A DNA stretch of 64,000 nucleotides from Euonymus europaeus (GCA_963580455.1 OY756969.1:17952760-18016759), one strand, 5' to 3'; counted from the stretch's first letter, positions 1 to 12,300 are shown. Notes: generated by a model from the sequence alone, not told the origin. A program made the numbers and translations.

Positions 1-1
1 T

Positions 2-1962
2 TGTCACGCCCCGACCCGCCGGCATGTGACGTAGCTAAACCACACTCTCGATTCTTTCTTTTTCAAAACTCAGGAAAATAATTAAAATAATATAATTATC
101 AATATACTTAAAATATAGGTGTTAAATTTATAAGTACATAATAGTATCATATAACCCGCTGAGACTCCAGCTCAACAATCCCAATCCCCTGGGTCCACTC
201 AACCCTTCCTCAGCACACCGGTATGTACGCCAACTCCTCAGTCTTGCCTACACTCGCAGTCCAACTGGTCACGACCATTTCACCTGAAAATTTTAAAAAA
301 AATAAAAAGTAGGGGGTGAGCCGAAGCTCAGTAGGAAATATTGTATTCACACACAAACATTCACAAATAATTATTAACAGAAGCACAACAATTTAAATAA
401 CACTTCTTTTTCTCAACCTGTCACCACCTCGAACGCCTTCAGACCTCGTCGCCGGAAACTATTTTCTCCGCTTTCCGACCTCTTTGCCGGAAGCTATTTT
501 CTCCGCTTTTCGGCCTCCTCACCGGAAGCAATCTACGAGTAAGGAAGGTAGGCACCTTCTTCTACCCGGGACTTGCCACCCCTTCGCTATGTGGCCGCAT
601 AGCGAATCCTTACTCAGATTCTCACCCACTGTACGTACAGGGCCTTTTCCACATCACTCCAATCTCCACATCACTCCAATCTCCACATCACAATTCCCAC
701 AATTTATATAAAACCCACAATATAAGCAAATATTCAATCCCATGCATTTAGTAATAAAACATCACTTTTCTCAATGAAATGCAGGGGTACCATATAACAG
801 AATCATTCATTGCAACATCACACACAATCTACATTCAGCAGTAGGCACTTATGCCGAGCATTCATTTCACATTTTACCGCACACCAAGAATTTCGATTAA
901 TTAAAATGCAAAAATCACAACAATAACATAGAATTAAGTATTCCCTACCTCGTGGAGCGTGCCTCACATCTCACTCGAACCAATACTTCCCCATATAATT
1001 TTTCGACATCATCACTAAGCCTCAGATACAAGTTCTACACCAAAATGCACATGCACCGTCGTAAATACGTTCAAATACCTTATAAATACGTAAAATATGC
1101 GATTTAATCAAAGGGGTAAACTTTATCCGAAAAAGTCAACTCGGGTCAAATGGGTCAAATAGTACCCGAATTGCCCTTATTTGGGTCACTGGAGATTCGG
1201 TGACTTTCACCGGAAATCACCAACTGGGCTTTTTAGTACTCCTCGAGACGAACTCAACGGTGGTGGCCTTGCATCAATCGGAGGCCCGAGGAGGGATAAA
1301 TCGACTATCGAAGCTCGAGGTGGCCGAAACTTTCAACAGCTTTTTCCGGAGATATACAGCTCCGATTAAGGTGATTCTTGAACGATTTCATACGTCTCGA
1401 AGAGACGAAGAGATTGGTACTGGTCTCATCGTCTGAGGTGGCCAGACAAAGGAGATCGTCGCTGCTGAGCTCTGACGCGCGAATATCGCGTTTTTTTTCT
1501 TTCTTTTTTCTGTTTCTGTTTCTTTTTCTTTACTTTTATTTTTTGTTTCTCCCCCCTCTCTCGACTCTTCTGAAATCTTCTTTTCTTTTCTTTGTTTTTG
1601 TTTTTTTCCTTGTTTCTTTCCTTTAATTCATTTCTCCACTCTTCTACATTCTTTTGGTCTATTGGTTTAGTAACCACCTTTAACAAATTTCAATCTCCCA
1701 ATTAACCATTTAACTTATTTCTCTATTATTTTACCAAAATAACATCCTCCAACACATGAGATCCAACACCTCATATTTTATCAATTCCCATTTAATTTGC
1801 TTTCCATAATTCCTACAATCTTTACTAGTCATATTGTGAATATATTTGTTTGTATTGATTTAGTCTAACCTGAATTTAATTTAGCGGTTTCATTATCATA
1901 TCATTGTACGCGTGTCACTCTCTTATACGTTATTTATATTATTCTCGAGTCGCGGTATCACA
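2..1962 (-). repeat. LTR of a Ty3/Gypsy (Tekay-like) element, solo or truncated
   Basis: The segment begins TGTCACGCCCCGACCC and ends GCGGTATCACA, giving the TG...CA ends of an LTR. Read on the minus strand it finishes GGGTCGGGGCGTGACA, which I recognise as a common 3' end of plant Tekay/Del-type LTRs, so the element points left. A long pyrimidine tract (about 1484-1625) produces open but meaningless lysine-rich or phenylalanine-rich frames. No coding domain of its own is seen. On its right it abuts, without spacer, the Tat-like polyprotein fragment, so it probably inserted into that element. The left flank lies outside the window, so the target duplication cannot be tested. Confidence 0.65.
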
Positions 1963-3262
1963 AGGCGATTCTCCTTGCGATGAGAATCGAGGATCGGCTG
2001 GCACCATCGGGATGATAGTTGGTGGATTGACTTCAGGGCGAGAAAGCTCATATAGTCAAAAAGCCTACGCCAAGGCAGTTCACCATGTGTCCGATCAGAA
2101 GAAAAGGGTCAAAACTGAGGATGAGAAGATAGCCTTCTCCGAAAGATATGGTGATGGTCTGCACCAGCCCCATGATGATGCGCTAGTTGTAGAAGCCATC
2201 ATTGCGAATTATACGGTGAAAAAGATCCTGGTTGATAATGGGAGCGCTGCCGATGTCCTCTTCTACCCTGCCTATAAGCAAATGAATCTTCCAAAAGGAG
2301 AGTTTAAAGAAGTTTTCATCGCCCTTGTATGGTTTTATGGGAGAGCAAGTCACGCCCATAGGTGTGGTTACTCACCTTAGAGACTCACCCACGATCTAAA
2401 TTGTTCATGGTAGACTTCTTGGTCGTGGATGTCAAAACTCCGTATAACGCCCTCATTGACCGACCCTTGCTACATCGGGCTCGAGCAGTAGTTTCTACCT
2501 ACTACCTAAAGATGAAATTCCCTACTAGACAGGGGATAGGCGAGGTACAAGGAGATCAAAAGCTTGCTCGACAAATGTACCTCACTGATTTGAAAGACAA
2601 GAAGATACCGATCTCTTCTTTGGACTTGTTGGATGTTCGAGATACAACCCTTATGAAACCTACAATAGTAGAGAAGCTTGTTCTGATTACGGTTGAAGAG
2701 GGCACTGATAAGAAGCTTTTTCATCGATCCGAGCTTACGAGAGATTTGATGAAGAAATTGACAAGTTTGATTCTCGAAAACATTGGCACGTTCGCATGAA
2801 ATGCAGATGAAATGCCTGGAATAAGTGCAGATGTAATTACACACTGCCTTAGTATAAAGCCTGGTTGCCGACCAGTCAAGCAAAAAAAGATAAGTTTTGC
2901 CCTTAATAGACAAGAGGCGATTAAGACTGAGGTAAGCAAACTTCTGGAAATTGGGTTCATTAGAGAAGTCCAGTACCCAGAATGGCTTGCCATGTAGTGA
3001 TGGTGCTAAAACCCAATGGCAAATGGCGCATGTGTGTTGATTTCACAGACCTTAACAAAGCCTATCCGAAAGACAGCTATCCTTTATCCAAAATTGATCA
3101 GCTTGTAAATGCTACATCGGGAAAGGGCCTCCTCAGCTTTCTCGATGCATACTTGGGATACCATCATATTCAAATGAATCTAGAGGACGAAGAGCACACC
3201 TCGTTTGTAACTCCTGAAGGCACATACTATTACCAAGTAATGCCCTTTGGGTTAGGGATGAA
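1963..3262 (+). pseudogene. Ty3/Gypsy (Tat-like) polyprotein remnant: gag end, protease, N-terminal reverse transcriptase
   Basis: Several consecutive frames read as one decayed polyprotein. A linker containing GTIGMIVGGLTSG (about 2000-2040) is typical of the Tat lineage. An aspartic-protease region follows with VDNGSAADVLF (about 2230-2265) and the later YNALIDRPLLHRARAVVSTY block (about 2440-2500). Reverse transcriptase then appears with KPNGKWRMCVDFTDLNKAYPKDSYPLP-type motifs (about 3005-3095, seen as NGKWRMCVDFTDLNKAYPKD) and QVMPFGL (about 3235-3255). Stop codons and frameshifts near 2380, 2799 and 2997 break it. The catalytic YIDD part of RT is absent because the frame ends where an inserted block starts at 3264. 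The RNase H and integrase continue at 7145. Gag proper and LTRs are not seen. Confidence 0.85.
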
Positions 3263-3263
3263 A

Positions 3264-3393
3264 TAGGGCTGGGCTAAGCGGGGCTTTGATAGGCCCTAAG
3301 CTCGGCCCTATAGGCTCGAGCTCCATAGGGCTTGAAAAATAGAGCACGAGCTTGGCTCATTTTAAAAGGGCCAAACCCTAAGCCCAGCCCTTA
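3264..3393. repeat. GC-rich terminal-inverted-repeat segment, hAT-MITE-like
   Basis: The left end TAGGGCTGGGCTAAG and the right end CTAAGCCCAGCCCTTA (3378-3393) are near-perfect inverted repeats around about 100 bp rich in GGGC and GCCC. This composition is typical of short nonautonomous hAT elements in plants. It starts exactly where the Tat reverse transcriptase frame is lost. No clean 8-bp target duplication could be matched, so it may be only one end of a larger insertion. Confidence 0.4.
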
Positions 3394-3660
3394 AGGCTCG
3401 TTTGAACTCTTGCGTCTCTGTTCTTGCAGTGCAATATTTCATCATTCAATCATTTACATAAGGCCCACATAGGTTCTATATCAAAAGAACTCTCAATTTT
3501 TCTTTATAAGCAAACATAAATGACTAAATTAAAATTCAAAATTGTAACGGCAAACAAAAGAACAATACTCCAATATCATTATCACTTGGAAGAAAAACCA
3601 CCTTCAAAGAGAGAAAACTAGTAACTAATAACTAGTAAACCCATATCCACATGATGAAGC
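3394..3660. other. Non-coding insertion sequence left of the solo LTR
   Basis: This AT-rich sequence has no credible reading frame. Together with 7013-7144 it forms the flanks of the solo LTR and belongs to whatever inserted into the Tat-like polyprotein. The last five bases, GAAGC (3656-3660), are the left target duplication of the solo LTR. Confidence 0.5.
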
Positions 3661-6600
3661 TGTCGCAACCGGTTTTGCGAAATGAATTTAAAATATATGA
3701 AGTCGCCACCAATTGAATAGGTGCAATTGGTCACCATGAAAAATATAATTTTGGTCTACGAAAAATCCAGAAAAAGGGTAAGCGAGTTTGTTGTGTATGG
3801 GGAAGGTGTGAGGCACCCCACAACGCCTGTTTTCAAAACAGTTGCCAACTTAACTTTTATTATCCCATTAAATGACTTTTCCCGAAAATATTAATTGTAG
3901 CATACGTCAAATATGATAATTATATATAAGATAAAAATAATATTTAGAGGAATATAATAACTCTATAGGATAAAATAATTTAAGTAGATATATGGATATA
4001 TCAAAATAGAATAAAATAAACTTATACAAATATATAAATTATATTCGAATATAATAAAATGATTTTATAATATATACAAAGACTATATATGTAAGGTGTA
4101 ATGATTATATAAATTATACGACAAATTATATAAAATAAAAATAATATTTAAAAAATATAATAACTATATAGGAAAAAATAATTTAAGTAGATATATGGCT
4201 ATACCAAAATAGAATAAAATGAATTCATAATATATATATATATATAATAATTTTATGATATATATAAAAACTATATTAAAAGTCTTAATATTGAGGTTCA
4301 TCGGGTTTTTCCATTCAATAGCTAAATTTCTCAAGGAACGCTCTCACCTCAAGAATCTACACAAGGGTGCATCCAATGCATTCCTCAAATAGATTCCATC
4401 GTAGGCAAAAACTTTTAATATAACTTTTATATAATACATAAATTTAAAGTAAAATAGAATAAAATATAAAAACAAATAAAATAGTAATAAATAACATAAA
4501 GTAAAATAAGAATAAGAATAGAAATAAAGTTAAAATATAAATATAATATAAAAATTAAAATAACATAAAATATTACATAAATACGTAATAATGATATAAT
4601 ATTACTAATAGTAATAATAATAAGCTACCAAAATAATAAGAATACAAAAATAAAGAGAATAAATATATATATATATATGTATTTAATAAAAATAGTAGAT
4701 AGATAAAAAAACAAAAAATAAAATAAAAATAAAATAAGAAAATAAAATAAAATAACATTAAGAATAATTATAATAACAATAATAAACCGAAAGTAAAATA
4801 ATAATAATAATAATAATAATAATAATTAATAAATAAAGAAATAAAGAAATAAAAATCAAATAAAATAGGTAAGATAAATAAAGAAAAAATGTTGGGAACC
4901 GAGAATTTTATTGGAAATTATACGATATTAATTATCGCAAATCCCCTAATCCAACATATTAAAATATTAAATCACACAATTAACACCAAAATCAAACAAT
5001 ATCACATCAATCATATAATTCACATAAACACATTTCAAGTAAATAACATATTAACAAGGTTAAAAGATAATGAATGAAATGAAATGCAATCTCGGTTCCC
5101 TTTTTTTATTAGCAATCAAATATTTCAATCATATTATTGAATTAACATGATTGAAAAATTATAATTAATTGCTTTAATGCAATGAACATACAAGAATGTC
5201 ACATAGAATTTTAATTTCATGCAATTTTTCAAATGTTCAAAAAAAATCCAAAGCCCAATGATTACCCAATTAACATAAATAAACCCACAAAGTTTAAATC
5301 AAATACACAATACATGGCCTAAGCAATTAAATCATACAAATTTACAAAGCCCAAACTTATGAAATCAATAATCATTCAAATATTCATGTGGAAGCATAAT
5401 CCAACGGCTTATTTAAACTATTTCTTTTAGTAATGCAGGCTCAAGTTTATAACCTTTTATCACATTCAGTTTAAACAGTCAAAGATCCACACGATATAAA
5501 TCATCCATGTAAAACTCAATAACACATAACTCATAAACCGAGCAGCAATATATCAATCTATTCAAATTAACAAGAAAAGCATAAATTACAGATTTAGTAG
5601 TCTAATGCGTTACCAAGAGAGCAATCACATATTGAAGCAGCCAATACGAATTGAAGATTTAACGTGGTGAAAACACAAAACTCAACTCAATCAACGAAAC
5701 CACATGCACTAAAATTCTCAACAATCCAGCATTAAAACATACATATATACAAACACATATCAGCCATCACAGGTGAATCAATGAATCCAAACCATTCATA
5801 TACCTCTCTAATCAAGAAGCTCTAGCAACAGAATTGCAAAGAAAACAGAGAATGCAACAAAAATGGAAGAACGCCCAAAAACAGAATACCAAAAGTTTCC
5901 CGGAATCTTCAACAATTTGACCCAGAAAATCGGAAGAGGAGAATAAATGCTTCCCAATAAAACCGAAGGCAAACAAAAGAGAAAACCAAGAAAAATCCAA
6001 TCAAAACACAGCCAAGAATCCGATCCCAGAAAAGACCCAAAAGCCGGAAAATTTCCCAAGAACCCGAAAGGAAGAAAACAGACAGCCCCAAGAAATTCAG
6101 AAGAATTCCCCCAGGACACCGAAGGCAAGAAGAGAGCCTCGAAGATCCCACCAAAACTCCAGAAAATTCGTTCCCAGAAAAACCAAAAGCCAGAAAATTT
6201 TCCCTTCCCCAAATTCCTCTCTCAACTTTTTTTCCGGTCCCCTTTCACTGAAACTCTCCTCCTTTTTATAGTTTTTCAAACCCCATTCTTTCCTTGAATT
6301 TTTGATTCTGTTTTCTTTCTAATTTCTCCCCTAATCACTCACGAATTTCTTTTCTTCCTAAACGAATACCTAAACCGATCCGTTTCCTCAAATAAATTCG
6401 AAAATCCTCCTCAATCACTCCAAAGTTTCTTTTCTTCCTCCGCTGGTACCTAAACCCCATCTGTCAACCACGAAAATTTAAAATTCAAGATCCCAAATCA
6501 ACCCCCTAATGTAAACCCTAAGATTTCGCCTCTCTTCTTTCCTTTTTTTTCTCTCCAGCCGTCTCTCACCTTCCTTTTCTGGTCGCTCTCTCTCCTTGAC

Positions 6601-7007
6601 TTTCGGCACCTCTCCATTTTCTCCAGAAGCGGTGCAAGTTCTCCTGCGTTTCCCTTTCTCTTAGGTTTAGGTCAATTTATTGGGCTGGGCTTGCATTTAT
6701 TTTCATGGGTTAAGGGAGACTTGGGCCAGGCCTCTTAATTTCATGAGTTTAAGCTTTAAGTCGGGCCTTGATTGTTGGGCCAGTTTTTTTAGTCTATTTT
6801 AGTACTAATTATTTTCTTTGTTGGGTTAATCATTTGGGCTAACTTACCTATTGGGCTGGCTATTCTTGTGTCAAACAGCCCTAACCATTTAGAATCAAAC
6901 TCTCTATTTGGGCTTAAATTAAGAATAACTCTTTTGAATTTTAAATTAGGCCCAACTAAATTTATTCAAGATTGTATTTAATTTTGAACCAAAAATGGGG
7001 TACAACA
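3661..7007 (+). repeat. Solo LTR, 3347 bp, with perfect GAAGC target-site duplication
   Basis: The unit starts TGTCGCAACCGGTTTTGCG and ends AAAAATGGGGTACAACA, so it has LTR-type TG...CA ends. It is flanked by identical GAAGC pentamers (3656-3660 and 7008-7012), the 5-bp duplication made by LTR-retrotransposon integrase. Near the start it carries the gagtcgccacc-like and ggcaccccacaacg motifs that I recognise from a widespread plant Gypsy LTR. The middle (3900-4870) is extremely AT-rich with ATA and AAT microsatellites. The region 6300-6660 is pyrimidine-rich and likely holds the transcription start. No internal domain is present, so it is a solo LTR left by recombination. The open frames around 5808-6297 are antisense and sense shadows without family matches. 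Confidence 0.88.
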
Positions 7008-7012
7008 GAAGC

Positions 7013-7144
7013 CAAATCACAACTCACAAGATTCCACAACCAAATTAGACACAAGTTTAGAAATTACATCACAAATTCACACTGTATCAGTGAGTGTCAC
7101 TATCACCTTTGTTTGCATTAAGCAAATTAAACACAAGTTTACAA
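7013..7144. other. Right flank of the solo LTR, before Tat RNase H resumes
   Basis: A short AT-rich stretch with a repeated phrase (acacaagttta...aaattaca appears twice, near 7050 and 7130). It has no coding signal. Polyprotein similarity resumes at about 7145 with KASNNEAKY. Confidence 0.4.
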
Positions 7145-8751
7145 ATTACATACTTCAAAGCCTCTAACAACGAGGCAAAATACAAGGCGTTGTTGGCAGG
7201 GTTAAAATTAGTAATTGAATTGGAGGTGCACAACTTGGTCATTAATAGCGACTCTCAGCTCGTGACCGAACAGGTTTATGGAGAATATGAGGCAAGAGAC
7301 TCCAACATGATCAAATGTCTCGCAAAAGCTAAGGAGTTAATGGAACAAATTTCGAGTGTGGAGATACGAAGAGTGCCCTGAGAAGAGAATAAAAAATTCG
7401 ACGTTCTTGCTCAGTTAGCCTTGGCCTCCAAGAAAGATAAGACCTTCTCAGTACAGATAGAAGTGTTGCCTAAGCCAAGCATCTTCGTTAAGGCTATCGT
7501 CAAAATCAACGTTGAACCATCATGGATGGACCCAATACGGACCTTCCTCACGGAGGGGAAGTTACCTGAGGATAAGAATGAGTTAGGAATCTCCGAGCAA
7601 AGGTAGCAAGATATTCTATTATTCGGAGTATGCTCTATATAAGATCTTACACCCTTTTTTACCTTACGTGTCTTGCTCCACGGGAATCCAACTATACTCT
7701 CCAAGAAGTACATGAAGGAATCTGTGGTAGTCATGTAGAAGCAAGGACCTTAGATAACAAGGTCTTGCGCTGCAGATACTACTAGCCAAATATGAGGAAG
7801 GATGCTGAGAAGTTGGTACGAAAGTGTGACAAATGCCAGAGACATGCCAACGTACTGTACCTTCCTTCATGTGAGATGATTGTCATTGAGAATCCTTGTC
7901 CGTTTGCACAATGGGGGCTAGACCTGTTGGGACCTTTTCCCCAAGCTAGAACTCAGAGGAAGTTTCTCATCGTGGCAGTTGACTACTTTATCAAGTGGGT
8001 TGAAGTCGAGCCTCTGGCCACTATTACCGACCGCAAGGTAAAGGACTTTATGTGGAAGGTTATCATTTGTAGATATGAGATTCCTCGAGTTTTCATCACA
8101 GACAATGGTCGAAAGTTTGTGAGTACAAACATCCAAGAATTTTGTGAGGAGCTAGGCATAAATCTTAGGATCACTACTGTAGCACATCCTCAAGCTAATG
8201 GCCAAGTTGAAGTAACCAGTAGTATTATATTGCAATGACTCAAAGCTCGGCTAGACCAAGCAAAGGGACTCTGGACCGAGCAACTTCATAGTGTCCTTTG
8301 CGCATACATGACTACTCCTCAGACCTCAACAGGCGAGACATCGTTCTCCCTTACTTTCAAATCAGAAGCTGTCATTCCCGTTGAAATTGGTGTTTTAACC
8401 CCGAGTGTTGTAAACTTTGATGAGAACGTGAACAATGACTTGTTACTCAACAACTTGGATCTTCTGGAAGAAGCACAAGAAGAAGCTTGAGTCCGAAATC
8501 CAGCTTATAAACAAAGAACGGCCAGATACTACAATAAGAGAGTCCGTATGAGGAGGTTCTTGAAAGGTGACTGGGTACTTAGAAAAGTCACGAAAATTGG
8601 AAAGCACCCAGGAAAGCTCGGAGAAACATGGGGTGGCCCATTTCGGGTTGTCAAGGAAATGCAAGATGGGATTTACAATATTGAAAATCTCGAGAACCCA
8701 GGCGAAATGCGACCATGGAATGCCGATAATTTATGTAGATATTATATCTAA
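7145..8751 (+). pseudogene. Ty3/Gypsy (Tat-like) polyprotein remnant: RNase H and integrase
   Basis: RNase H is recognisable by KASNNEAKYKALLAGLKL and the INSDSQLVTEQV block (7145-7290). A linker with PSWMDPIRTFLTEGKLP follows (7520-7570). The integrase zinc finger reads EVHEGICGSHVEA then CDKCQRHA (7705-7850). The DDE core has GLDLLGPFP (first Asp), FITDNGRKF (second Asp) and NGQVEVT (Glu), 7910-8215. A C-terminal GDWVLRKV...GPFRVV domain ends LCRYYI (8548-8751). In-frame stops occur near 7380, 7606, 8238 and 8490, plus frameshifts, so it is dead. It is the continuation of the fragment ending at 3262. RT palm motifs and the connection, roughly 300-350 residues, are missing, so a deletion accompanied the insertion. 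Confidence 0.88.
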
Positions 8752-9010
8752 GTTTCCTTTTTAATTTACATTTAATCTTAGGATTTCAATTTTCTGTAAA
8801 CGTTGTTCGTCCTTTGCATTAGACTTAGAATTTTATTAATTTTAATAAAATTGCTAATTTCTCGGGCATGTTAAAAACATTCAGTATTCTCTCTACGGCA
8901 TAATGACTTAGTTTCTCCCAGATTACATTGACTGAGAAATAGATAGTAGTACCCGTCGTGAGTCGTCTGCATTTGAAAGGGTAGAGTCGTTAAATGATAG
9001 TCACTCACCG
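8752..9010. other. Spacer between Tat integrase and OTU pseudogene
   Basis: AT-rich, with no frame or repeat that I recognise. It could be the 3' untranslated part of the Tat-like element; no polypurine tract plus LTR start can be defined. Confidence 0.3.
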
Positions 9011-9729
9011 ATGCTAATCAATGGAAGCAAAATTGAAAGTGTGCGTCCCTTTGCACCCAACATACATCCTAAAATATATGTACAAAGGAGGCATGTGCGT
9101 CAACGCTCGGGTTCACGAAATCTTATTACTACATTGTCTGCTGGTCTATATCTATATATCGAAAGTGTCCAAGATGTTGCATCTGATGGGCATTGTGGGT
9201 TTAGAGCAATTGCTGGATTGATTGGCTATGGTGATGATGGTTGGTATAGAGTGAGGAAGGAGCTATTAATAGAGTTAGACTTACATATATTTACATATGA
9301 AAGGTTGTACGGAGGAGAATCTAGAATACGTGAACTACAATATGCCTTGGATTACTATGAATATAATGCCTCATATGATAGATGGATGACAATCCCTGAT
9401 ATGGGACATATCATAGCCACATGCTACAATTGTACATTGTGTTTGATTTCTCTTAACAATGCTTGACTTTTCTTCTACTACGAGGAGCAAGAGCATCAAC
9501 TCACAATCTTCTTGAGATGACAATTGACTTTATAAATGGAAATCATTTTGTAAAGGTGTATCTTAAGAAGGATGCTCCTATTCCACAAGTGGCAGTATTT
9601 TGGCATTGTTTTCGAGACTTTTTTGTGTCGGGATGGGAGACTATTTACATGCCACACATTACTCATTTTATGAGTCTTATAGGATTAGAGACGGCAACAA
9701 CACATTGGATCGATCTCACGATGGATTGA
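9011..9729 (+). pseudogene. OTU-like cysteine protease domain, of the type carried by plant MULE/FAR1-like transposases
   Basis: The first frame (9011-9466) contains SDGHCGFRAIAGLIGYGDDG, the OTU catalytic Asp-Gly-x-Cys segment (9183-9240). WYRVRKELLIEL and WMTIPDMGHIIATCYN follow. After one frameshift at about 9465 the second frame supplies LTFLLLRGA and NGNHFVKVYLK, where the His is the expected second catalytic residue, and ends at 9729. The order matches the OTU modules found at the C terminus of some plant Mutator-like transposon proteins that carry FAR1/MULE domains. Only the OTU part is present here; no MULE transposase domain is visible upstream. The frameshift and isolation argue for a pseudogene, although the catalytic Cys and His codons survive. 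Confidence 0.75.
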
Positions 9730-10553
9730 TATAGCACAATATTGACATGCACTATGATCAGGTATCACTAAATACAATATTAATGTTGTATAATTTAAAC
9801 AATTTAAAGAAAAAAATCTTGTGTACATGTTGACATCTTAAATTGGCATGTAACTCTTTTGTTTATTTTTGGAACAGGTAAAGGAATTGCATTATTTTGA
9901 CAGACTTATGATATTTGTGTTGCATCGGGTGCTTAACGTAATGAACATATATCGCAGTACTAATGTTGCTCCTAGCTGGTGCGACTGACTTTCTTTTATC
10001 TCTCATGGAGTTTTTGGTGTTGTATTTGGCTAGTCTACACTCTTTTTACCTGACCCACTAGTTATTCTTTTCGGTGTAGTAGCTTGTTTTCTTCACTCTT
10101 TTATTGTCGTACTTTCCATCAAGAGGTGGCTTGTGCTTTGACCAGTACCTTTTCTATGTAATCGTTCAATTCAATTCAATGACAGGCTATCAACCTTTTA
10201 AAAATAAAAATTTAGTTTTGAAAGATTAATCTTCTTCTTTGGAACAATACCTTCATTGTATGGAAAAAGTGTTATAGGTTGGTTTTTCTTTTATTTTTCA
10301 CTCTCAAAACATCGGAACTCTTTTACATTGGTCTTTCTTTTGTCTTTTGGAGATGGAGATTAAAATCTTGTGGTGTTTTTAACATGTAGTGTGGTATTTA
10401 ACAAATAATTAAAAATATATATTAAGGGTATAATAATAAATTTAAGGCAGTGTATTGATAAAAGTGCATATATTTTAAATTAATGTTCAGGTGTATTTAA
10501 CACATGATATAGTATTGAACATTATTGATGGTGTATTTAACCGCTCGCTTTCT
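9730..10553. other. Non-coding AT-rich sequence
   Basis: No exon, RNA gene or repeat terminus is recognised. The stretch is T-rich with short isolated frames only. Confidence 0.4.
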
Positions 10554-10889
10554 CTAATGCATATAAATTGTTATTTTCCTCATAAATATTTTGTTTTTAT
10601 TACCTATGAGATTGACAACATTGTACAATCTTGCATCCAAGTCTGTTTCATTGAGGAAATGAAAGCTATTCATTAGGATGTTAATGCTTTCTTCAAGCAC
10701 TTTTCTTACTATCATCCAACTTCCAAATCGAAGCATGTTCTCATTTGTGCAAACCCTAAAACTTCTCCTTCCATTAGGAATTACAAAATTAGTGAAGATG
10801 TAGATCTTTCCCTCTGTCATCATTTTCTCCATCATTGGCGCATCATCCTTTTTCATTGAAACATGAATGCAATCTCCCTTTAAAAGCAA
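10554..10889 (-). pseudogene. RPA1-like OB-fold (DUF223-type) fragment, probably from a Helitron-associated gene
   Basis: A 111-residue minus-strand frame contains KGDCIHVSMKKDDAPMMEKM, then GKIYIFTNFVIPNGRRSFRV, and continues to a Val-Val-Asn-Leu-Ile-Gly segment. This spacing resembles the first OB fold of the plant replication-protein-A 1-like proteins encoded by Helitrons and their relatives (the 'Y.I.NF.V......R.......F' pattern). Another minus-strand piece near 12000-12188 (NDTSGDIIMQIGSLVPTD in one frame) and an acidic Asp-rich stretch at about 11345-11460 could be other parts of the same decayed gene. No helicase or Rep domain and no Helitron terminus was found, so the Helitron link is inference. 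Confidence 0.55.
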
Positions 10890-10999
10890 GAGAACATAAA
10901 GTTTGTCATTTGAATCTATCTAGCTTTCATTTAATTGAAATTTGAAGTTTGTTTATGACTTTGAAAACCATCTAGTGAATAAGCAGTGACAAAATAATA

Positions 11000-12300
11000 A
11001 TCAGTATCAACTCCATAATCAACACCAAAATTTAAAAAATAGTATTAAATGAATAAATAGTATAAAAGTAGTGACTAGTATCAACTAAATAAATAGTATC
11101 AATACAATTAACTATATCAATTGTAAAATAACACCAATTTAGTTGACACTATTAGCTAGATCTAGATCAATAGTATTAATCCAATAGAGAGTACCAACAT
11201 AAGTCTTATTCAAACAATATGTCTTACCATTAGAATTTAACACTATGTCCTCTAATGTACGTATTCTATCTTGATCTTGTTGTCTTGCTTTTTTTTTTTG
11301 TCATTGATAGTTGTGTAGAGGGTTTGGGTTAACAGAATGTTAGCTCAGTCATCCGAATCGTTATTCTTAACATCATCACCACTTTCATAATTATTGTCAT
11401 CGTCAACTCTATTGTCATCGTCATCGTCACTAACGCTGTCATCATGAACAATGTCTTCTTTCATAGGCCTATTCTTTGGAGCTTGACAATATGAGACTGT
11501 TGAAGCATTAGTATCTTATGAATAATCAGCACCAAAAGAATAATCAGTATCAACTAAATAAATAATATCAATTGAATAAATAAAATCAAAATATTAAACA
11601 AAATCAATATAGTAACCTTTATCAATTGAATAAACATTGTTATTATAATAAACAATATAAAAAATTATCGTTAATTTCAAAAGATTTTCAATAGTGGCAA
11701 AATTAAGCAACCTTGTAAACTTCAGTAGATCCTATCGTGCACAACCTATGATCGAAGTGTCAGATGATGGCTTGCAAACCTCAATTTTCTCGAAGAACCA
11801 GTATTGCACATGTAGATAGTGTGAACAATAAACAATATCATTTTAATAATAATGTAAAATTATTAGTAAACGATATTAAAATTCTTATCGGTAGAACCAT
11901 CGCAGATCTAGTGACATCAGCTGCAGATGATTTGTCACGAAGAGAAGATAGAATGTAGTTTATAAAACAACCTGACCAATTGTATGTCTTTACAGAGTTG
12001 ACTCATCCATATACTTCAAATGTCCACAACTCAAGCATAAACTCTTTATAGGGATAAGAAAAAGTTATCAGTAGGAACGAGACTACCAATCTGCATAATG
12101 ATATCACCACTGGTATCATTGTACAATTCAATATCAATATCAACACCATTATCATAGTATCAATAATATCAAAATAATTAATTTGCATAATTCGTCCATG
12201 TCGATATCGGTGTCACTAGCGACGACTTATTTTCATATGAGACGTTATGATTTTTCCTGTTAGCCTTGTGAAGCTCTGCCTAATATAAATTAAAATATTT
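11000..12300. repeat. Degenerate AT-rich sequence with scattered GTATCAA/ATCAAT motifs
   Basis: Blocks at 11000-11180 and 11515-11660 consist largely of diverged copies of phrases such as aatagtatcaa and atcaactaaataaata. Between them lies a TCATCGTCATC low-complexity tract (11390-11460) that reads as an Asp-rich peptide on the minus strand. It looks like intron or intergenic filler of the decayed RPA-like gene. No intact gene is present. Confidence 0.5.

Noticed and set aside
1426..1686. Lys/Arg-rich minus-strand frame
   Set aside because: It is the antisense of a long pyrimidine tract inside an LTR; composition alone explains it.
3264..3393. Complete hAT element with target duplication
   Set aside because: The inverted ends are real, but no 8-bp duplication flanks them, so it is kept only as a repeat, not as a defined insertion.
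5808..6297. Several overlapping frames of 60-134 codons on both strands
   Set aside because: They lie in the solo LTR, overlap each other, and show no domain; residue bias follows base composition.
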